A DNA stretch of 58,059 nt from assembly GCA_944326445.1 (NCBI GenBank), contig CALVDZ010000013.1:1-58059 (forward strand), in the 5' to 3' direction. Positions 1 to 7,855 of this stretch are shown here, piece after piece; the stretch's first letter is position 1; the number at the start of each line of letters is the position of its first letter. The position numbers were made by a program, and so were the translations under genes. The stretch is from an uncultured Helicobacter sp. (lineage in GTDB: Bacteria > Campylobacterota > Campylobacteria > Campylobacterales > Helicobacteraceae). The notes below the pieces were generated by a model. The model saw nothing but the letters and a program-made list of their open reading frames with translations, was not told the origin of the DNA and made no database searches.

Positions 1-1295
1 GTGATGCGTCTATCAGCATATCCTTCACGAGTGTGGTTGATCACTTCTAGGGATTGGGAGACGAGGGCGGAGTCTTTGTCGAGATCGCTTTGGGTTTTTT
101 CTATCCCCTCATTGATAGCCACCGCCATCGCGCCGAGCTCGTCATTGGCTCTAGGTTTGAGCGGTGCGGGGCATTTATCACTCTCGTGGCGCAAACATGC
201 GAAAAATCCAAAGAGATGATGGGAGATCGCGTGGATACGCGCAAGGATATTGAATTTGACATAAAAATACACAAAAAGCACCAACACAAGCAGCGAGACG
301 AAAATACCCGTGATAATAGTCGTCTGCAGACTATGTAAAGACGCATACACAGAATCTTTGGGTGCTACCACAAGCACACTCCAAAAAGTCCCCGTATTCA
401 CACCCACTTCAAAGGTTTTGAGCTCCACGAGCATTTCTGCACCTTGGTAGTTTTCATATTCAAACAAGCCGTGAGATTTTTTCTCAATCGCCTTGTTGAG
501 CTCTTGTGCGCTGGGGTGGTTATTGATCTCTTTAAACTTCGCGCCCACAACCTTAGAGTCGGGATGCACGGCAATCGTTTCATCAGCAGAAAGCACAGCT
601 CTATAATCCCTGCTAAATGCCGACATTTCTTGAGAGAGCAGAACCTCTGAAATCTCACTCAAATCGATAAAAATCCCCGCCACACCCACAAGATTGCCTT
701 TGTTTTTGAGAGGGACATTCACTGCAAAGCCAAATCTATCGCCCTGCTTGCCTATATTAACAAGTCTCGGATCGCCAATACTTTGTGCGCCTTTTGCAAT
801 GGCTTCCTTGACACTGCCAAAGGATAAAACACTCATATCTGCGTTCAGCAGCTCCACCCCCCCAACTATATCGGGCTCGTTGTCCTTGGCTAGCACCATA
901 AAATGCCCATTTTCTAGCTTGTTGCGGGGGTTAGTGATATTGTCGCCTATGTATTTGCTATCGGTAACATACGCGTAGGCATACATACCGAATTGGTTGG
1001 CATCAAGCATATTTTTGACTTGCGCTTCAAGCCTCTCCTGTGCCACCGCTCCGCTACTATGCGCGATAATCTCTTCGATTCTCGGAGCGATGCTGGAAAG
1101 CGACATATGCACGCCATTGATATTAGAATCTACAACGATTTTTGCTTTGTCAGCGACGGCTGAGAGGAGCTTTTCTGTCGTGATGGTTTGCTCCTTATCG
1201 ACATTAGTCGTGATGAGAAACATAAGTCCAAGCATACATAAAAGCACGATAGACGCGATGCTTAAGACGATTTTTGTCCCGAGTTTGAGTGTCAT
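1..1295 (-). CDS. Methyl-accepting chemotaxis protein, dCache sensor type (3' end beyond window)
   Basis: Transmembrane chemoreceptor that would sense a ligand in the periplasm and signal to CheA. The frame starts at ATG 1295 after a minus-strand AAGGA box and stays open for 431 codons to the window edge, so the methylation and signalling helices are missing only because the window ends. Visible parts are TM1 (about residues 8-30), a long periplasmic region with the feel of a double Cache domain (Y-A-Y-V-T-D-S, then D-P-R-L and G-V-A-G-I-F-I-D-L), TM2 (about 322-343) and the start of a HAMP region (NDELGAMAVAINEG). The ligand cannot be told from sequence. The promoter carries a T14 tract (see separate entries), suggesting variable expression. 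Confidence in the family is high; specificity is unknown. Confidence 0.88.
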   Translation of the reverse strand, partial: MTLKLGTKIVLSIASIVLLCMLGLMFLITTNVDKEQTITTEKLLSAVADKAKIVVDSNINGVHMSLSSIAPRIEEIIAHSSGAVAQERLEAQVKNMLDANQFGMYAYAYVTDSKYIGDNITNPRNKLENGHFMVLAKDNEPDIVGGVELLNADMSVLSFGSVKEAIAKGAQSIGDPRLVNIGKQGDRFGFAVNVPLKNKGNLVGVAGIFIDLSEISEVLLSQEMSAFSRDYRAVLSADETIAVHPDSKVVGAKFKEINNHPSAQELNKAIEKKSHGLFEYENYQGAEMLVELKTFEVGVNTGTFWSVLVVAPKDSVYASLHSLQTTIITGIFVSLLVLVLFVYFYVKFNILARIHAISHHLFGFFACLRHESDKCPAPLKPRANDELGAMAVAINEGIEKTQSDLDKDSALVSQSLEVINHTREGYADRRI

Positions 1296-1340
1296 TGGAA
1301 GTCCTTTTTGTTGTGGAGTTGATGATGAGGCAAAAGGGTA

Positions 1341-1346
1341 ATTATA
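1341..1346 (-). promoter_or_regulatory. -10 box (TATAAT) of the chemoreceptor gene
   Basis: On the minus strand a perfect TATAAT lies 46 bases upstream of the ATG. Immediately upstream of it, after the three bases GTT, comes the T14 tract. The spacing means tract length sets the distance between the -10 box and whatever lies in the -35 region. Confidence 0.7.
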
Positions 1347-1349
1347 AAC

Positions 1350-1363
1350 AAAAAAAAAAAAAA
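1350..1363. repeat. A14/T14 homopolymer in chemoreceptor promoter
   Basis: Fourteen A on the plus strand (T14 for the gene on the minus strand), ending three bases before the TATAAT. T tracts between -35 and -10 regions are known in Helicobacter to tune promoter strength by slippage; that this one varies is inference. Confidence 0.75.
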
Positions 1364-1570
1364 CGCAACTTAATTTTGTCAAATTGTCATACTTTTGTGC
1401 GCTTGTCGTTGTGAGCTGGCTAACGCGGGGCTGCGGGGTGTGGTGTATGCCTCATTTGCTATGTGTGCGTGGCGTTGGGGGCGTTTGGGTAGGGATTGCT
1501 TAGATTCTAGTGAGGATTAGGGAATGCTTTTTGTTTATGCCGAGGTATCTTAGAGTTTTAAGGAAGTTTA

Positions 1571-2404
1571 ATGCAAAGTGGATTTTACAACACAACGGGC
1601 GGTATGGTAACGCAGTTTAGCCGTCTTGATCTCATCTCAAACAACCTCGCTAATCTCAATACCAATGGCTTCAAGCGTGATGATGTCGTCATAGGCGACT
1701 ATCTGCGCCTCTATCAGACGCACAAGCACGAGCTACCACTCCACAACCACACACGCGAGGCGGCAAAATTCCTCAATCGCTCGCTTGATAGGGTGCCAAT
1801 CATCAGCGAGGAATACACCGATAGGAGCCTAGGCTCTATGGCACAGACGGAGAATCCACTAGACTTCGCCCTGCGGGATTCTAATGCGTTTTTTGCCGTG
1901 CTCACGCCCGAGGGTGTGCGATATACGCGTGATGGGAGCTTCACGCTTGATGCTAATGGAATGCTTGTCACCAAAGAGGGCTTTGCTGTGCTCTCTCGCG
2001 CGGGACTTGATAGCGAGGGGGGTATCAGTATCGGGCAGGGGTTGCATATAGAAGTCGATCCGAGTGGCAATATCTACACGCGCAGCCTTAATAACGACGC
2101 CATAGGCGAGATTGCACCCATTGGCTCGCTAGCGGTGGTGGGCTTTGAAAACCCTCGCTACCTTAAGAAAGTGGGCAAAAATCTCTATGAGTTCCCACAA
2201 GAGAGGCTTAGTGAGCGGCAAAACTTCCAAGATCGCGCTGTGGTGGCACAGGGCTTTATTGAAAAGAGCAATGTCAATGCGGTGCTTGAGATGAGCGCGC
2301 TTATCGAGACAAATCGCCTCGTGGATATGTATCAAAAGGTGATGAAGTCCCATATGGACGAGCTCAATAGCGAGGCGATCACCAAGCTCGCGGTGCGTGC
2401 TTAG
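1571..2404 (+). CDS. flgF: Flagellar basal-body rod protein, FlgF/FlgG family
   Basis: Structural rod protein of the flagellar basal body, exported by the flagellar type III system. The N terminus has the rod/hook signature (residues about 15-40: S-N-N-L-A-N-x-N-T-x-G-F-K) and the C terminus has the matching export/assembly helix (about 235-277: SNVNAVLEMSALIETNR). At 277 aa it fits FlgF or FlgG; H. pylori has a second FlgG-like gene (HP1092) that is usually treated as FlgF, and this reads most like that one. The start is fixed by AAGGAA seven bases before the ATG. It stands alone and divergent from the chemoreceptor. No good sigma-54 or sigma-28 promoter was found upstream. Confidence 0.85.
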   Translation: MQSGFYNTTGGMVTQFSRLDLISNNLANLNTNGFKRDDVVIGDYLRLYQTHKHELPLHNHTREAAKFLNRSLDRVPIISEEYTDRSLGSMAQTENPLDFALRDSNAFFAVLTPEGVRYTRDGSFTLDANGMLVTKEGFAVLSRAGLDSEGGISIGQGLHIEVDPSGNIYTRSLNNDAIGEIAPIGSLAVVGFENPRYLKKVGKNLYEFPQERLSERQNFQDRAVVAQGFIEKSNVNAVLEMSALIETNRLVDMYQKVMKSHMDELNSEAITKLAVRA

Positions 2405-2422
2405 GGCGTGGGATTGTATCAT

Positions 2423-2604
2423 TTAATGCAATTTTGCTAGCGTAAAATTACAATCGCTCGCAGAGAGTGAATCTCCGCTCGCTCCGCTTATACGAGCATA
2501 CACAGAATCTAAGTGCGAGATTCTGTGGCTTCTTAAGTGTCATCGCGTCAGGAACGCGACTTGGGCTAGCGCGTTTTCTATAAACCCGACTTAGATTCTA
2601 TAAA
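2423..2604 (+). repeat. Dispersed repeat family A, copy 1
   Basis: Begins TTAATGCA, followed by an imperfect hairpin CAATTTTGC/cGTAAAATTa, then a second hairpin with TCTCCGC, CGCTCCGCTTA, GCGTCAGGAA and a TAGATTCTATAAA tail. The order of blocks is shared with the copies near 24032, 25483 and 27011. It fills most of the gap between the rod gene and the PepSY gene. Confidence 0.75.
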
Positions 2605-2655
2605 TCCAAATTCCACACAAACCCACATTTCACATTTATCTCACAAATTATTAAG

Positions 2656-2661
2656 TATAAT
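2656..2661 (+). promoter_or_regulatory. -10 box (TATAAT) of the PepSY gene
   Basis: Perfect TATAAT 38 bases upstream of ATG 2699. The flanking sequence is A/T rich with ATTA/TAAT-like words, which would suit a Fur site, but no clear Fur box can be called. Confidence 0.5.
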
Positions 2662-2698
2662 TCTCATTAACAAAAACTTGTAATAAAAGGATCGTGTG

Positions 2699-3247
2699 AT
2701 GAAGCTTGATAAATCTCTGTGGATGAAAGTGCATTTGTATCTAAGTCTATTCTTTTTGCCTGCTGCGCTTATTTACGCGCTTACCGGGGCTTTGTATATC
2801 TTTGATGTGCGAGAGAATGCCGATGCGAGGATAGAGGAGTTTGTGCTCCCCTCTGCGCCCCAAAAGGGCGAGGAGCAGGAGGCAATCCTCTCTGTCCTAA
2901 GAGCGCATAATCTCAAAATCCCAAACGATACGCAAGTGCGCATACAAAGGGGCAGCGCGACTATGGGCTCTATCAAATACAGTGCGAGTATCACGACAAA
3001 CAAGCAGGGTGAATCGATTGTGCGCGTTACTGATAGGGGCTTGTATGGGATTTTGCTCCTTATGCACAAGGCAAAGGGCAAATTTTACTTTGACATCATC
3101 GCGGTAGGCTTTGCGCTCTCGCTTGTGGTGTTTTATCTCTCTGGGCTTATTATCACTTCATTTTGTAAGAAAAAGCGCAAGCAGGCTTTTGGCGCATTTG
3201 CCCTTGGGCTAGTGATTACGGCACTTGCGGTGTGGGCTAGTATCTAG
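2699..3247 (+). CDS. PepSY-associated transmembrane protein
   Basis: Small inner-membrane protein of the PepSY-TM type, a group often linked to iron uptake or flavin/ferric reduction, with no proven reaction. About 182 aa. TM1 is near residues 12-34, a periplasmic PepSY-like region follows, and two more TM segments lie near 128-150 and 160-180, separated by a basic loop (CKKKRKQ). I place the start at ATG 2699 rather than GTG 2696 because AGG at 2688-2690 is then 8 bases away. Its 3' end overlaps the convergent selU by 11 bases. Confidence 0.6.
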   Translation: MKLDKSLWMKVHLYLSLFFLPAALIYALTGALYIFDVRENADARIEEFVLPSAPQKGEEQEAILSVLRAHNLKIPNDTQVRIQRGSATMGSIKYSASITTNKQGESIVRVTDRGLYGILLLMHKAKGKFYFDIIAVGFALSLVVFYLSGLIITSFCKKKRKQAFGAFALGLVITALAVWASI

Positions 3248-4238
3248 CCATAATCTCGCGCACGCGCACACACGCCTCGTGCAAATCGCTAGATTCTATG
3301 TAGTGGGCGTAGGATTGTTTTTTATACACTTTGTCGTAATACTGCTCTAGGAGGATTTGCGCGACTTTTGGCTTGTCATCGTGCTCAAAGGCTTGCTTTG
3401 CTTCAAGCCAAAATTTCCTTTGCATAAATGGTGCGATTTTTTGCATTGCGTGGGTAAAAAACGCCTCATCTATGTGCTCATAATAGTGCAAGATTCTGCG
3501 TATGCGCAGCTCTAGGGGTGCGTGTAGATAAATCCTTGGCGCGCGCTGATAGGTGTCATACAGAGGCTTTGGCACGATGAGGCTGCCTAGCTTTTTGCTC
3601 TCGCCCTCTATGAGCACCTTTTTGCCCTCTAGCTCCCTTAGGCGCGCACACAGAGTGTTTTCAAACATCGCTACGCTTGGCTGCGCGCCATAAATCGCCC
3701 CAAAGCTCGAGCCGCAATGCTTGGCAAGGGATTCTATATCTAGGGAGTCTTCATAGAGTGCTAGTAGCTCGCTTTTGCCACTCCCAGTAGGCCCTATGAG
3801 TGTGAAAAACTGCATATTGGGCGTTTTGGCGAGATAGTCTAGGACAAACTTTCTGTATGCCTTGTAGCCATTTTGTAAGCGGATAGTGCGGTAGCCGACA
3901 TTGGCGAGAATCGTCTGTAGTGAGAGGCTACGCATACCGCCTCTGGCGCAGTAGATTCTGATAATGTGTGCGGGAGTGAGATTGAGAGTGGGGAGGGTGC
4001 GCGCGATATTTTGACAGATGAGCGCGGCACCTAGGAGCTTTGCCTCGAAAGGATTGTGTTTATAGAGCGTGCCCACTCTCTCGCGCTCCTCATCGCTTAG
4101 CACCGCGAGATTGCGCGCTCCGGGGATATGAGAGTGCGCAAACTCACTAGGGCTGCGCACATCGATGATAACCTCCGCGCGAGAGCTAGCACTCGGACTT
4201 TTGATCTCCAAAAACCCTTGTGCGTCAAGAATCTGCAT
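3237..4238 (-). CDS. selU: tRNA 2-selenouridine/geranyl-2-thiouridine synthase
   Basis: SelU (MnmH, YbbB) replaces sulfur by selenium at U34 of Lys, Glu and Gln tRNAs using selenophosphate, with a geranylated intermediate. An N-terminal rhodanese domain (about residues 1-135) carries the catalytic cysteine in YCARGGMRS; a P-loop GPTGSGKSE follows near residue 150. About 333 aa, close to the family norm. A TTG at 4247 would add three residues; I prefer ATG 4238, though neither has a strong SD. It lies directly downstream of the thioesterase gene on the same strand (17 bases apart). Confidence 0.85.
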   Translation of the reverse strand: MQILDAQGFLEIKSPSASSRAEVIIDVRSPSEFAHSHIPGARNLAVLSDEERERVGTLYKHNPFEAKLLGAALICQNIARTLPTLNLTPAHIIRIYCARGGMRSLSLQTILANVGYRTIRLQNGYKAYRKFVLDYLAKTPNMQFFTLIGPTGSGKSELLALYEDSLDIESLAKHCGSSFGAIYGAQPSVAMFENTLCARLRELEGKKVLIEGESKKLGSLIVPKPLYDTYQRAPRIYLHAPLELRIRRILHYYEHIDEAFFTHAMQKIAPFMQRKFWLEAKQAFEHDDKPKVAQILLEQYYDKVYKKQSYAHYIESSDLHEACVRVREIMARY

Positions 4239-4255
4239 GGATAGCAAAACGCAAC

Positions 4256-4744
4256 TTAGGATTGTTTGATGGTTTTAAAGTTTCTGACATTTTCCTCGCG
4301 CGCCTTTTTGCGCTTGAGCGCGGCTTCGTAGCGTTTGATCTCGGTAGGGGTTTTGGGCTCAAAGGGCGGGATTGTTTTTTTCTCGCCGCTCTTGGTATCG
4401 ATAGCCACCATTGTGAAGTAGCAAGTGTTACAATGTGTAACAAAGTGGTTTTTGATATCCTCGCTCACGACTTTGATACCCACTTCACAGCTTGTTTTGC
4501 CCACATAATTCACACTTGCAAGGAATGTGATGAGTGAGCCAATGGGAATGGGGTGCTTAAAGATGAGATTATCCACGCTTAGCGTCACCACGCCGTGCCC
4601 ACAATAGCGCGTTGCACACGCGTATGCGACTTGATCTAGGAGCTTCATCAGCTCCCCGCCATGCACCACACCGCTAAAATTTGCCATATTTGGACTTGCC
4701 AAAATACTCATAGTTAGACAACGCGAGTCAAAAATGTCTTCCAT
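4256..4744 (-). CDS. Acyl-CoA thioesterase, hotdog fold
   Basis: Hydrolase of acyl-CoA esters in the YciA/cytosolic acyl-CoA hydrolase group. The hotdog core shows the typical N-x-x-G-x-V-H-G-G-E-L-M-K helix (about residues 20-33) with the conserved Asp two turns later (LLDQVAYACA), then SVDNLIFKHP and the long strand SCEVGIKV. 162 aa including a basic tail (LKRKKAREE). Preferred acyl chain is not visible. Start ATG 4744 follows AGG/AGGA-like sequence; an internal ATG (MSILASPN) is possible. Confidence 0.78.
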   Translation of the reverse strand: MEDIFDSRCLTMSILASPNMANFSGVVHGGELMKLLDQVAYACATRYCGHGVVTLSVDNLIFKHPIPIGSLITFLASVNYVGKTSCEVGIKVVSEDIKNHFVTHCNTCYFTMVAIDTKSGEKKTIPPFEPKTPTEIKRYEAALKRKKAREENVRNFKTIKQS

Positions 4745-4821
4745 AATCCTGCCTTTTGTTAAAGTTAATGCCCCATATTATGCACTTAGGAAAGTTAATA
4801 AATTAAGCATTGGAGACAAAA

Positions 4822-6072
4822 TTATGGGGCCATGATACGATTTATATCGTTATACACCCCAAGGCTCATAATCCCAAGCAGCAGTGCCAATCCGGCTATC
4901 ATAATGGCACTTGCAACGCGCTCGCTTGGCTTTTTGCGCGTGAGGGATTGATAGAGGGTAAAGAGGATATGCCCGCCATCAAGGGGCGGTATGGGGAGGA
5001 GATTGAAAATCCCGAGGTTTATAGAGATGAGCGCGCTTAGGGCGAGGAGTGCCACCAAATCGCTTTGGGCAAAGGACGCCATCGTGTGCGTGATACCTAC
5101 CACGCTGCTGATGTTTTGCACACCGATAGCACCGCTGATGAGCTTTTGTAGAGATTGTAAGATGAGTTTGGAAGATTCTATGGTTTTCTCCCACGCCTTT
5201 GTGATGGCGTGAAATCCTGTGTAGCGCACGATTTGGGTTTGGTGCGCTGCGGTAATGCCTATGGCATTGTGTTTGATAAATTCACCAAAAACATTGGCAG
5301 TCTTAGAATCCACAAGGCGGGGCATAAGCGTGAAGTCTAGCTGCGACTCCCCGCGCTGTGCGCGCATAGAAATCGCACCTATAGAATCCCGCACAAGCTT
5401 TGAGAGCTCCTCCCAAGTGTGAATCTCTGCGCCATTAATCTCTAAGATTCTATCTCCGGGCAAAATCCCAGCTTCCTGCGCGGGCATAGAATCTAGCACC
5501 TCTCCCACGATGGGCGGCACGCTTGCTACGCCATAGAGATACACGCACACATAGAGCAAAAAGCCTAGTAAGAGGTTAAAGCCCGAGCCTGCAAGGAGGA
5601 TGGCTATGCGCTGCAGGGGGGATTTGGCAAGGAATGAATCGCTACTATGGGTTTGTGTCTGTGAGGTGTTAGATTCTGTAATCTCACTAGTTGCACTAGA
5701 TTCTATTATTTTATTGCAAGTTTGTTGCACAAACTTGGTATCGGGACTTGGGGCAGAGCCCCTCGCCGCTGCGCTACGCGCACATACACTGCCTTGCTTT
5801 GAATCTAGAGGCTGCTTAGATTCTCTAACCTCACTAGTCGCGCTAGATTCTATAAACGCCTCTTGCTGTCCTTTGAGCTGCACATAGCCGCCTAGCGGGA
5901 TTGCAGAGAGGGCGTAGAGCGTGCCTTTATACTCAAAGCTCAAAAGCCTTTTGCCAAAGCCTAGGCTAAACACCTCGACTTTTACCCCGCACGCCCGCGC
6001 CACGAGAAAGTGCCCAAGCTCGTGAAACACGATAAAAAAGGCTAAGATAACAAGCGCGATGAGCCAGCTCAC
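4822..6072 (-). CDS. rseP: RIP site-2 protease RseP with a repeat-derived insertion
   Basis: Intramembrane zinc metalloprotease of the RseP/M50 family. HELGH is at residues 17-21 in TM1, a PDZ domain lies in the middle (DSMPAQEAGILPGDRILEING), and the second metal motif region reads FNLLPIPPLDGGHIL near residue 365. At 416 aa it is longer than the roughly 350 aa expected for the H. pylori protein; the excess is residues about 74-146, rich in ESSATSE and DSK, encoded by a copy of dispersed repeat A plus AGAATCTA words. GTG start at 6072, two bases from the pgsA stop, implies coupled translation. The insertion sits in the loop before the AKSPLQR segment, where it may be tolerated. Confidence 0.88.
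   Translation of the reverse strand: MSWLIALVILAFFIVFHELGHFLVARACGVKVEVFSLGFGKRLLSFEYKGTLYALSAIPLGGYVQLKGQQEAFIESSATSEVRESKQPLDSKQGSVCARSAAARGSAPSPDTKFVQQTCNKIIESSATSEITESNTSQTQTHSSDSFLAKSPLQRIAILLAGSGFNLLLGFLLYVCVYLYGVASVPPIVGEVLDSMPAQEAGILPGDRILEINGAEIHTWEELSKLVRDSIGAISMRAQRGESQLDFTLMPRLVDSKTANVFGEFIKHNAIGITAAHQTQIVRYTGFHAITKAWEKTIESSKLILQSLQKLISGAIGVQNISSVVGITHTMASFAQSDLVALLALSALISINLGIFNLLPIPPLDGGHILFTLYQSLTRKKPSERVASAIMIAGLALLLGIMSLGVYNDINRIMAP
5634..5853 (+). repeat. Repeat family A copy inside the rseP coding sequence
   Basis: On the plus strand TTTTATTGCAAG begins the hairpin CAAGTTTGT-TGC-ACAAACTTG, then TATCGGGACTTGGGGCAGAGCC, the same block order as in the intergenic copies at 24113 and 27011. 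AGAATCTA-type words flank it on both sides. It is in frame with rseP on the opposite strand. Confidence 0.75.
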
Positions 6073-6073
6073 G

Positions 6074-6619
6074 CTATGCCTTTAGGCTCTTGTAGTAGTT
6101 GATAGTGTATTCTAGCCCCGAATAAAGCGTGAGGAATGCCGCAAACCACAGCAGTGTCTCGCCGCCGGGAAAAAAATCTGCGAGCAAAAAGGCGATGGCA
6201 GCGATTTGCGCGCCTGTTTTGTATTTGCCAGCATTGGAGGCGGCTACGCTTTTGCCACTTCCTGCGGCTACGACGCGCAAGCCCGTGATAAAAAACTCCC
6301 GACTTAAAATCAAAAATATCAGCCACGGCGAGGCACGCTCTAGCACTAAAAGCGCGATAAATGCCGAGAGGATAAGCATCTTGTCCGCCAAAGGATCAAA
6401 CACCTCGCCAAATAGGGATTTGAGATGATACTCACGCGCGATATATCCGTCAAAAAAATCCGTCAAAGAGGCGATACAAAAGGTGAGTGAGGCAAAGTAG
6501 TTGATCCAAGTTTTGTCCATATACGAGGGGAAAATCACATCACTCTCAAGCACGATAAAAAGTAATAATATAGCGAGTAAAATCCGTGAAACGCTTAAGA
6601 TATTTGGTATATGACGCAA
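6074..6619 (-). CDS. pgsA: CDP-diacylglycerol--glycerol-3-phosphate 3-phosphatidyltransferase
   Basis: Makes phosphatidylglycerophosphate, the committed step to phosphatidylglycerol, in the inner membrane. The CDP-alcohol phosphatidyltransferase motif DG-x2-AR-x8-G-x3-D-x3-D is complete (DGYIAREYHLKSLFGEVFDPLADK region, residues about 60-82). 181 aa with several TM segments. Start is TTG 6619, chosen because AGGA lies at the right distance upstream and the protein begins RHIPNILS as expected. First gene of a two-gene unit with rseP. Confidence 0.9.
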   Translation of the reverse strand: MRHIPNILSVSRILLAILLLFIVLESDVIFPSYMDKTWINYFASLTFCIASLTDFFDGYIAREYHLKSLFGEVFDPLADKMLILSAFIALLVLERASPWLIFLILSREFFITGLRVVAAGSGKSVAASNAGKYKTGAQIAAIAFLLADFFPGGETLLWFAAFLTLYSGLEYTINYYKSLKA

Positions 6620-6704
6620 GGGAAGTCCTTTGTTTTTGGGTGCATTATAACAAATTTACATATGCTTTGGGCTAGGTTTAAGTCAATATTTAAGATTTGT
6701 GGCG

Positions 6705-6710
6705 TATAAT
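6705..6710 (+). promoter_or_regulatory. -10 box (TATAAT) of tRNA-Leu
   Basis: Perfect TATAAT ending 19 bases before the first base of the tRNA, a fitting distance for a short leader. Confidence 0.6.
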
Positions 6711-6729
6711 TGCGCCCTCTATCCAAGTC

Positions 6730-6814
6730 GCGGAAGTGGCGAAACTGGCAGACGCACTAGACTTAGGATCTAGCGCCGCAAGGCATGGAGGTTCAAGTCC
6801 TCTCTTCCGCACCA
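6730..6814 (+). tRNA. tRNA-Leu, anticodon UAG, CCA encoded
   Basis: The acceptor stem GCGGAAG pairs with CTTCCGC (6804-6810), followed by discriminator A and encoded CCA. The anticodon stem CTAGA/TCTAG holds loop CTTAGGA with TAG at 6764-6766. A variable arm of class II length and the T arm GAGG-TTCAAGT-CCTC follow. Length and long variable arm fit leucine. Confidence 0.96.
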
Positions 6815-6914
6815 TATATACGATATTTTCTCCCCGCTACTAGCTTTACTTACGATTCCACAAAACACAAACCAATCTTTCACACTCCAAAAGTCGCTCT
6901 CATAGAGCTTTTGA

Positions 6915-6945
6915 GGCTGCTCACTCTAGGGCGTGCGTGAGAGCC
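6915..6945 (+). terminator. Possible hairpin terminator after tRNA-Leu
   Basis: GGCT-g-CTCAC pairs with GTGAG-AGCC around a 12-base loop, followed by a moderately T-rich stretch. It is 100 bases beyond the tRNA, so the assignment is weak. The rest of 6815-6976 shows nothing else I can name. Confidence 0.3.
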
Positions 6946-6976
6946 TACAATCTGTTTGTTTAGATTCTTAAAAACT

Positions 6977-7855
6977 TTATGGACATAGGGAGTTTTGTAA
7001 AAATTCTTGTGTGAAGCGCACGCTGCTTTCTTTGATGAGATGAATCCCATCGTTTGTCGTGTAGTCGCTATGTGCGGGGCTAGGCAAAAATGTGTAGCGC
7101 GGGAAGTGTGTCTGTAAAATCTCGCGCTGCTGCAAGGGTTGCTTTAAGCCTGCTAGCTCTGAATCTATGGGCATTTGAAAAAACACGATTTGCGTGCCTA
7201 GATTCTCAAAATACTCCAAAAGTTCGTGCAAAAGTGCGAGCTTTGGCTCATAGCCCACTAGCTCCTTTTGATAGGATTGTATGCTACGCTCTAGGATAAT
7301 GCGATACATTCTCTCATCGCGCTTTTGTGCGAGCTTTTCTGCTTCACTCCTGCCAAAGTGCTTTTTTACCACACTTAGCACGAGATTAAGAGGTGCGTAG
7401 CGTTCTTGTAGTGCTGGAATGTAGCGACGCAGTCTGTAGCCTATGGGGTGAAAAAGCCTCTCAAGCATAGCGGTGTCGATATCTCGGATAAGCGCGATGT
7501 TTTCTTCAATATAAATCGTGTGGGGAATGACGCCAGTGTGTTTGGTGTGCTCTTGGATAAGTTTTAGGCCTGTGAGTGCGCTGCCGCCACCAAAGGCGAG
7601 GTTGTAGAGGTGTTTGGGAGTGAGGAGGCTAGATTCTAAACGCGCTGCGAGCGAGGAGCCAACGATCAGGCATTGGGGGGGGGCAATAGCATATAAATAA
7701 TCTTGTGCAAAAACCATATTGCCTTGTTGTTGATTCTGGAACGCGAGAACTTGTGGCTTTGCTAGCACTATAAAGGCATTATAGCCCAGAAAAAGGGCTA
7801 AAAAAATCCCTAAAATCACAAGGATTTTTTTAAAATTGGAAATAAATAAACGCAT
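6977..7855 (-). CDS. SGNH-type acetyltransferase partner of the MBOAT protein (phase variable, ON)
   Basis: Membrane-anchored periplasmic protein with one N-terminal TM (residues about 10-32). The body resembles DltD/AlgJ/PatB-like SGNH acetyltransferases: GSS at 66-68 in CLIVGSSLAAR and a C-terminal D-G-I-H dyad. With the upstream MBOAT protein it would move acetyl groups to a surface polymer; the acceptor (peptidoglycan, LPS or other) is not shown. Start ATG 7855 is fixed by GGAGG at 7861-7865 and overlaps the MBOAT gene by 26 bases. A C9 tract (coding strand) at codons 58-61, just before GSS, is in frame now but could switch the gene off by slippage. Confidence 0.68.
   Translation of the reverse strand: MRLFISNFKKILVILGIFLALFLGYNAFIVLAKPQVLAFQNQQQGNMVFAQDYLYAIAPPQCLIVGSSLAARLESSLLTPKHLYNLAFGGGSALTGLKLIQEHTKHTGVIPHTIYIEENIALIRDIDTAMLERLFHPIGYRLRRYIPALQERYAPLNLVLSVVKKHFGRSEAEKLAQKRDERMYRIILERSIQSYQKELVGYEPKLALLHELLEYFENLGTQIVFFQMPIDSELAGLKQPLQQREILQTHFPRYTFLPSPAHSDYTTNDGIHLIKESSVRFTQEFLQNSLCP
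7675..7683. repeat. G9/C9 homopolymer in SGNH acetyltransferase gene
   Basis: Nine G on the plus strand, read as GCC CCC CCC CAA in the gene. The current length keeps the frame open (ON). Confidence 0.7.

Noticed and set aside
1487..1505. Sigma-54-like TTGGGTAGGGATTGCTT before the rod gene
   Set aside because: GG and GC are nine bases apart instead of ten and the CAC element is missing. A GCCGAGGT word further down is also a poor sigma-28 box.
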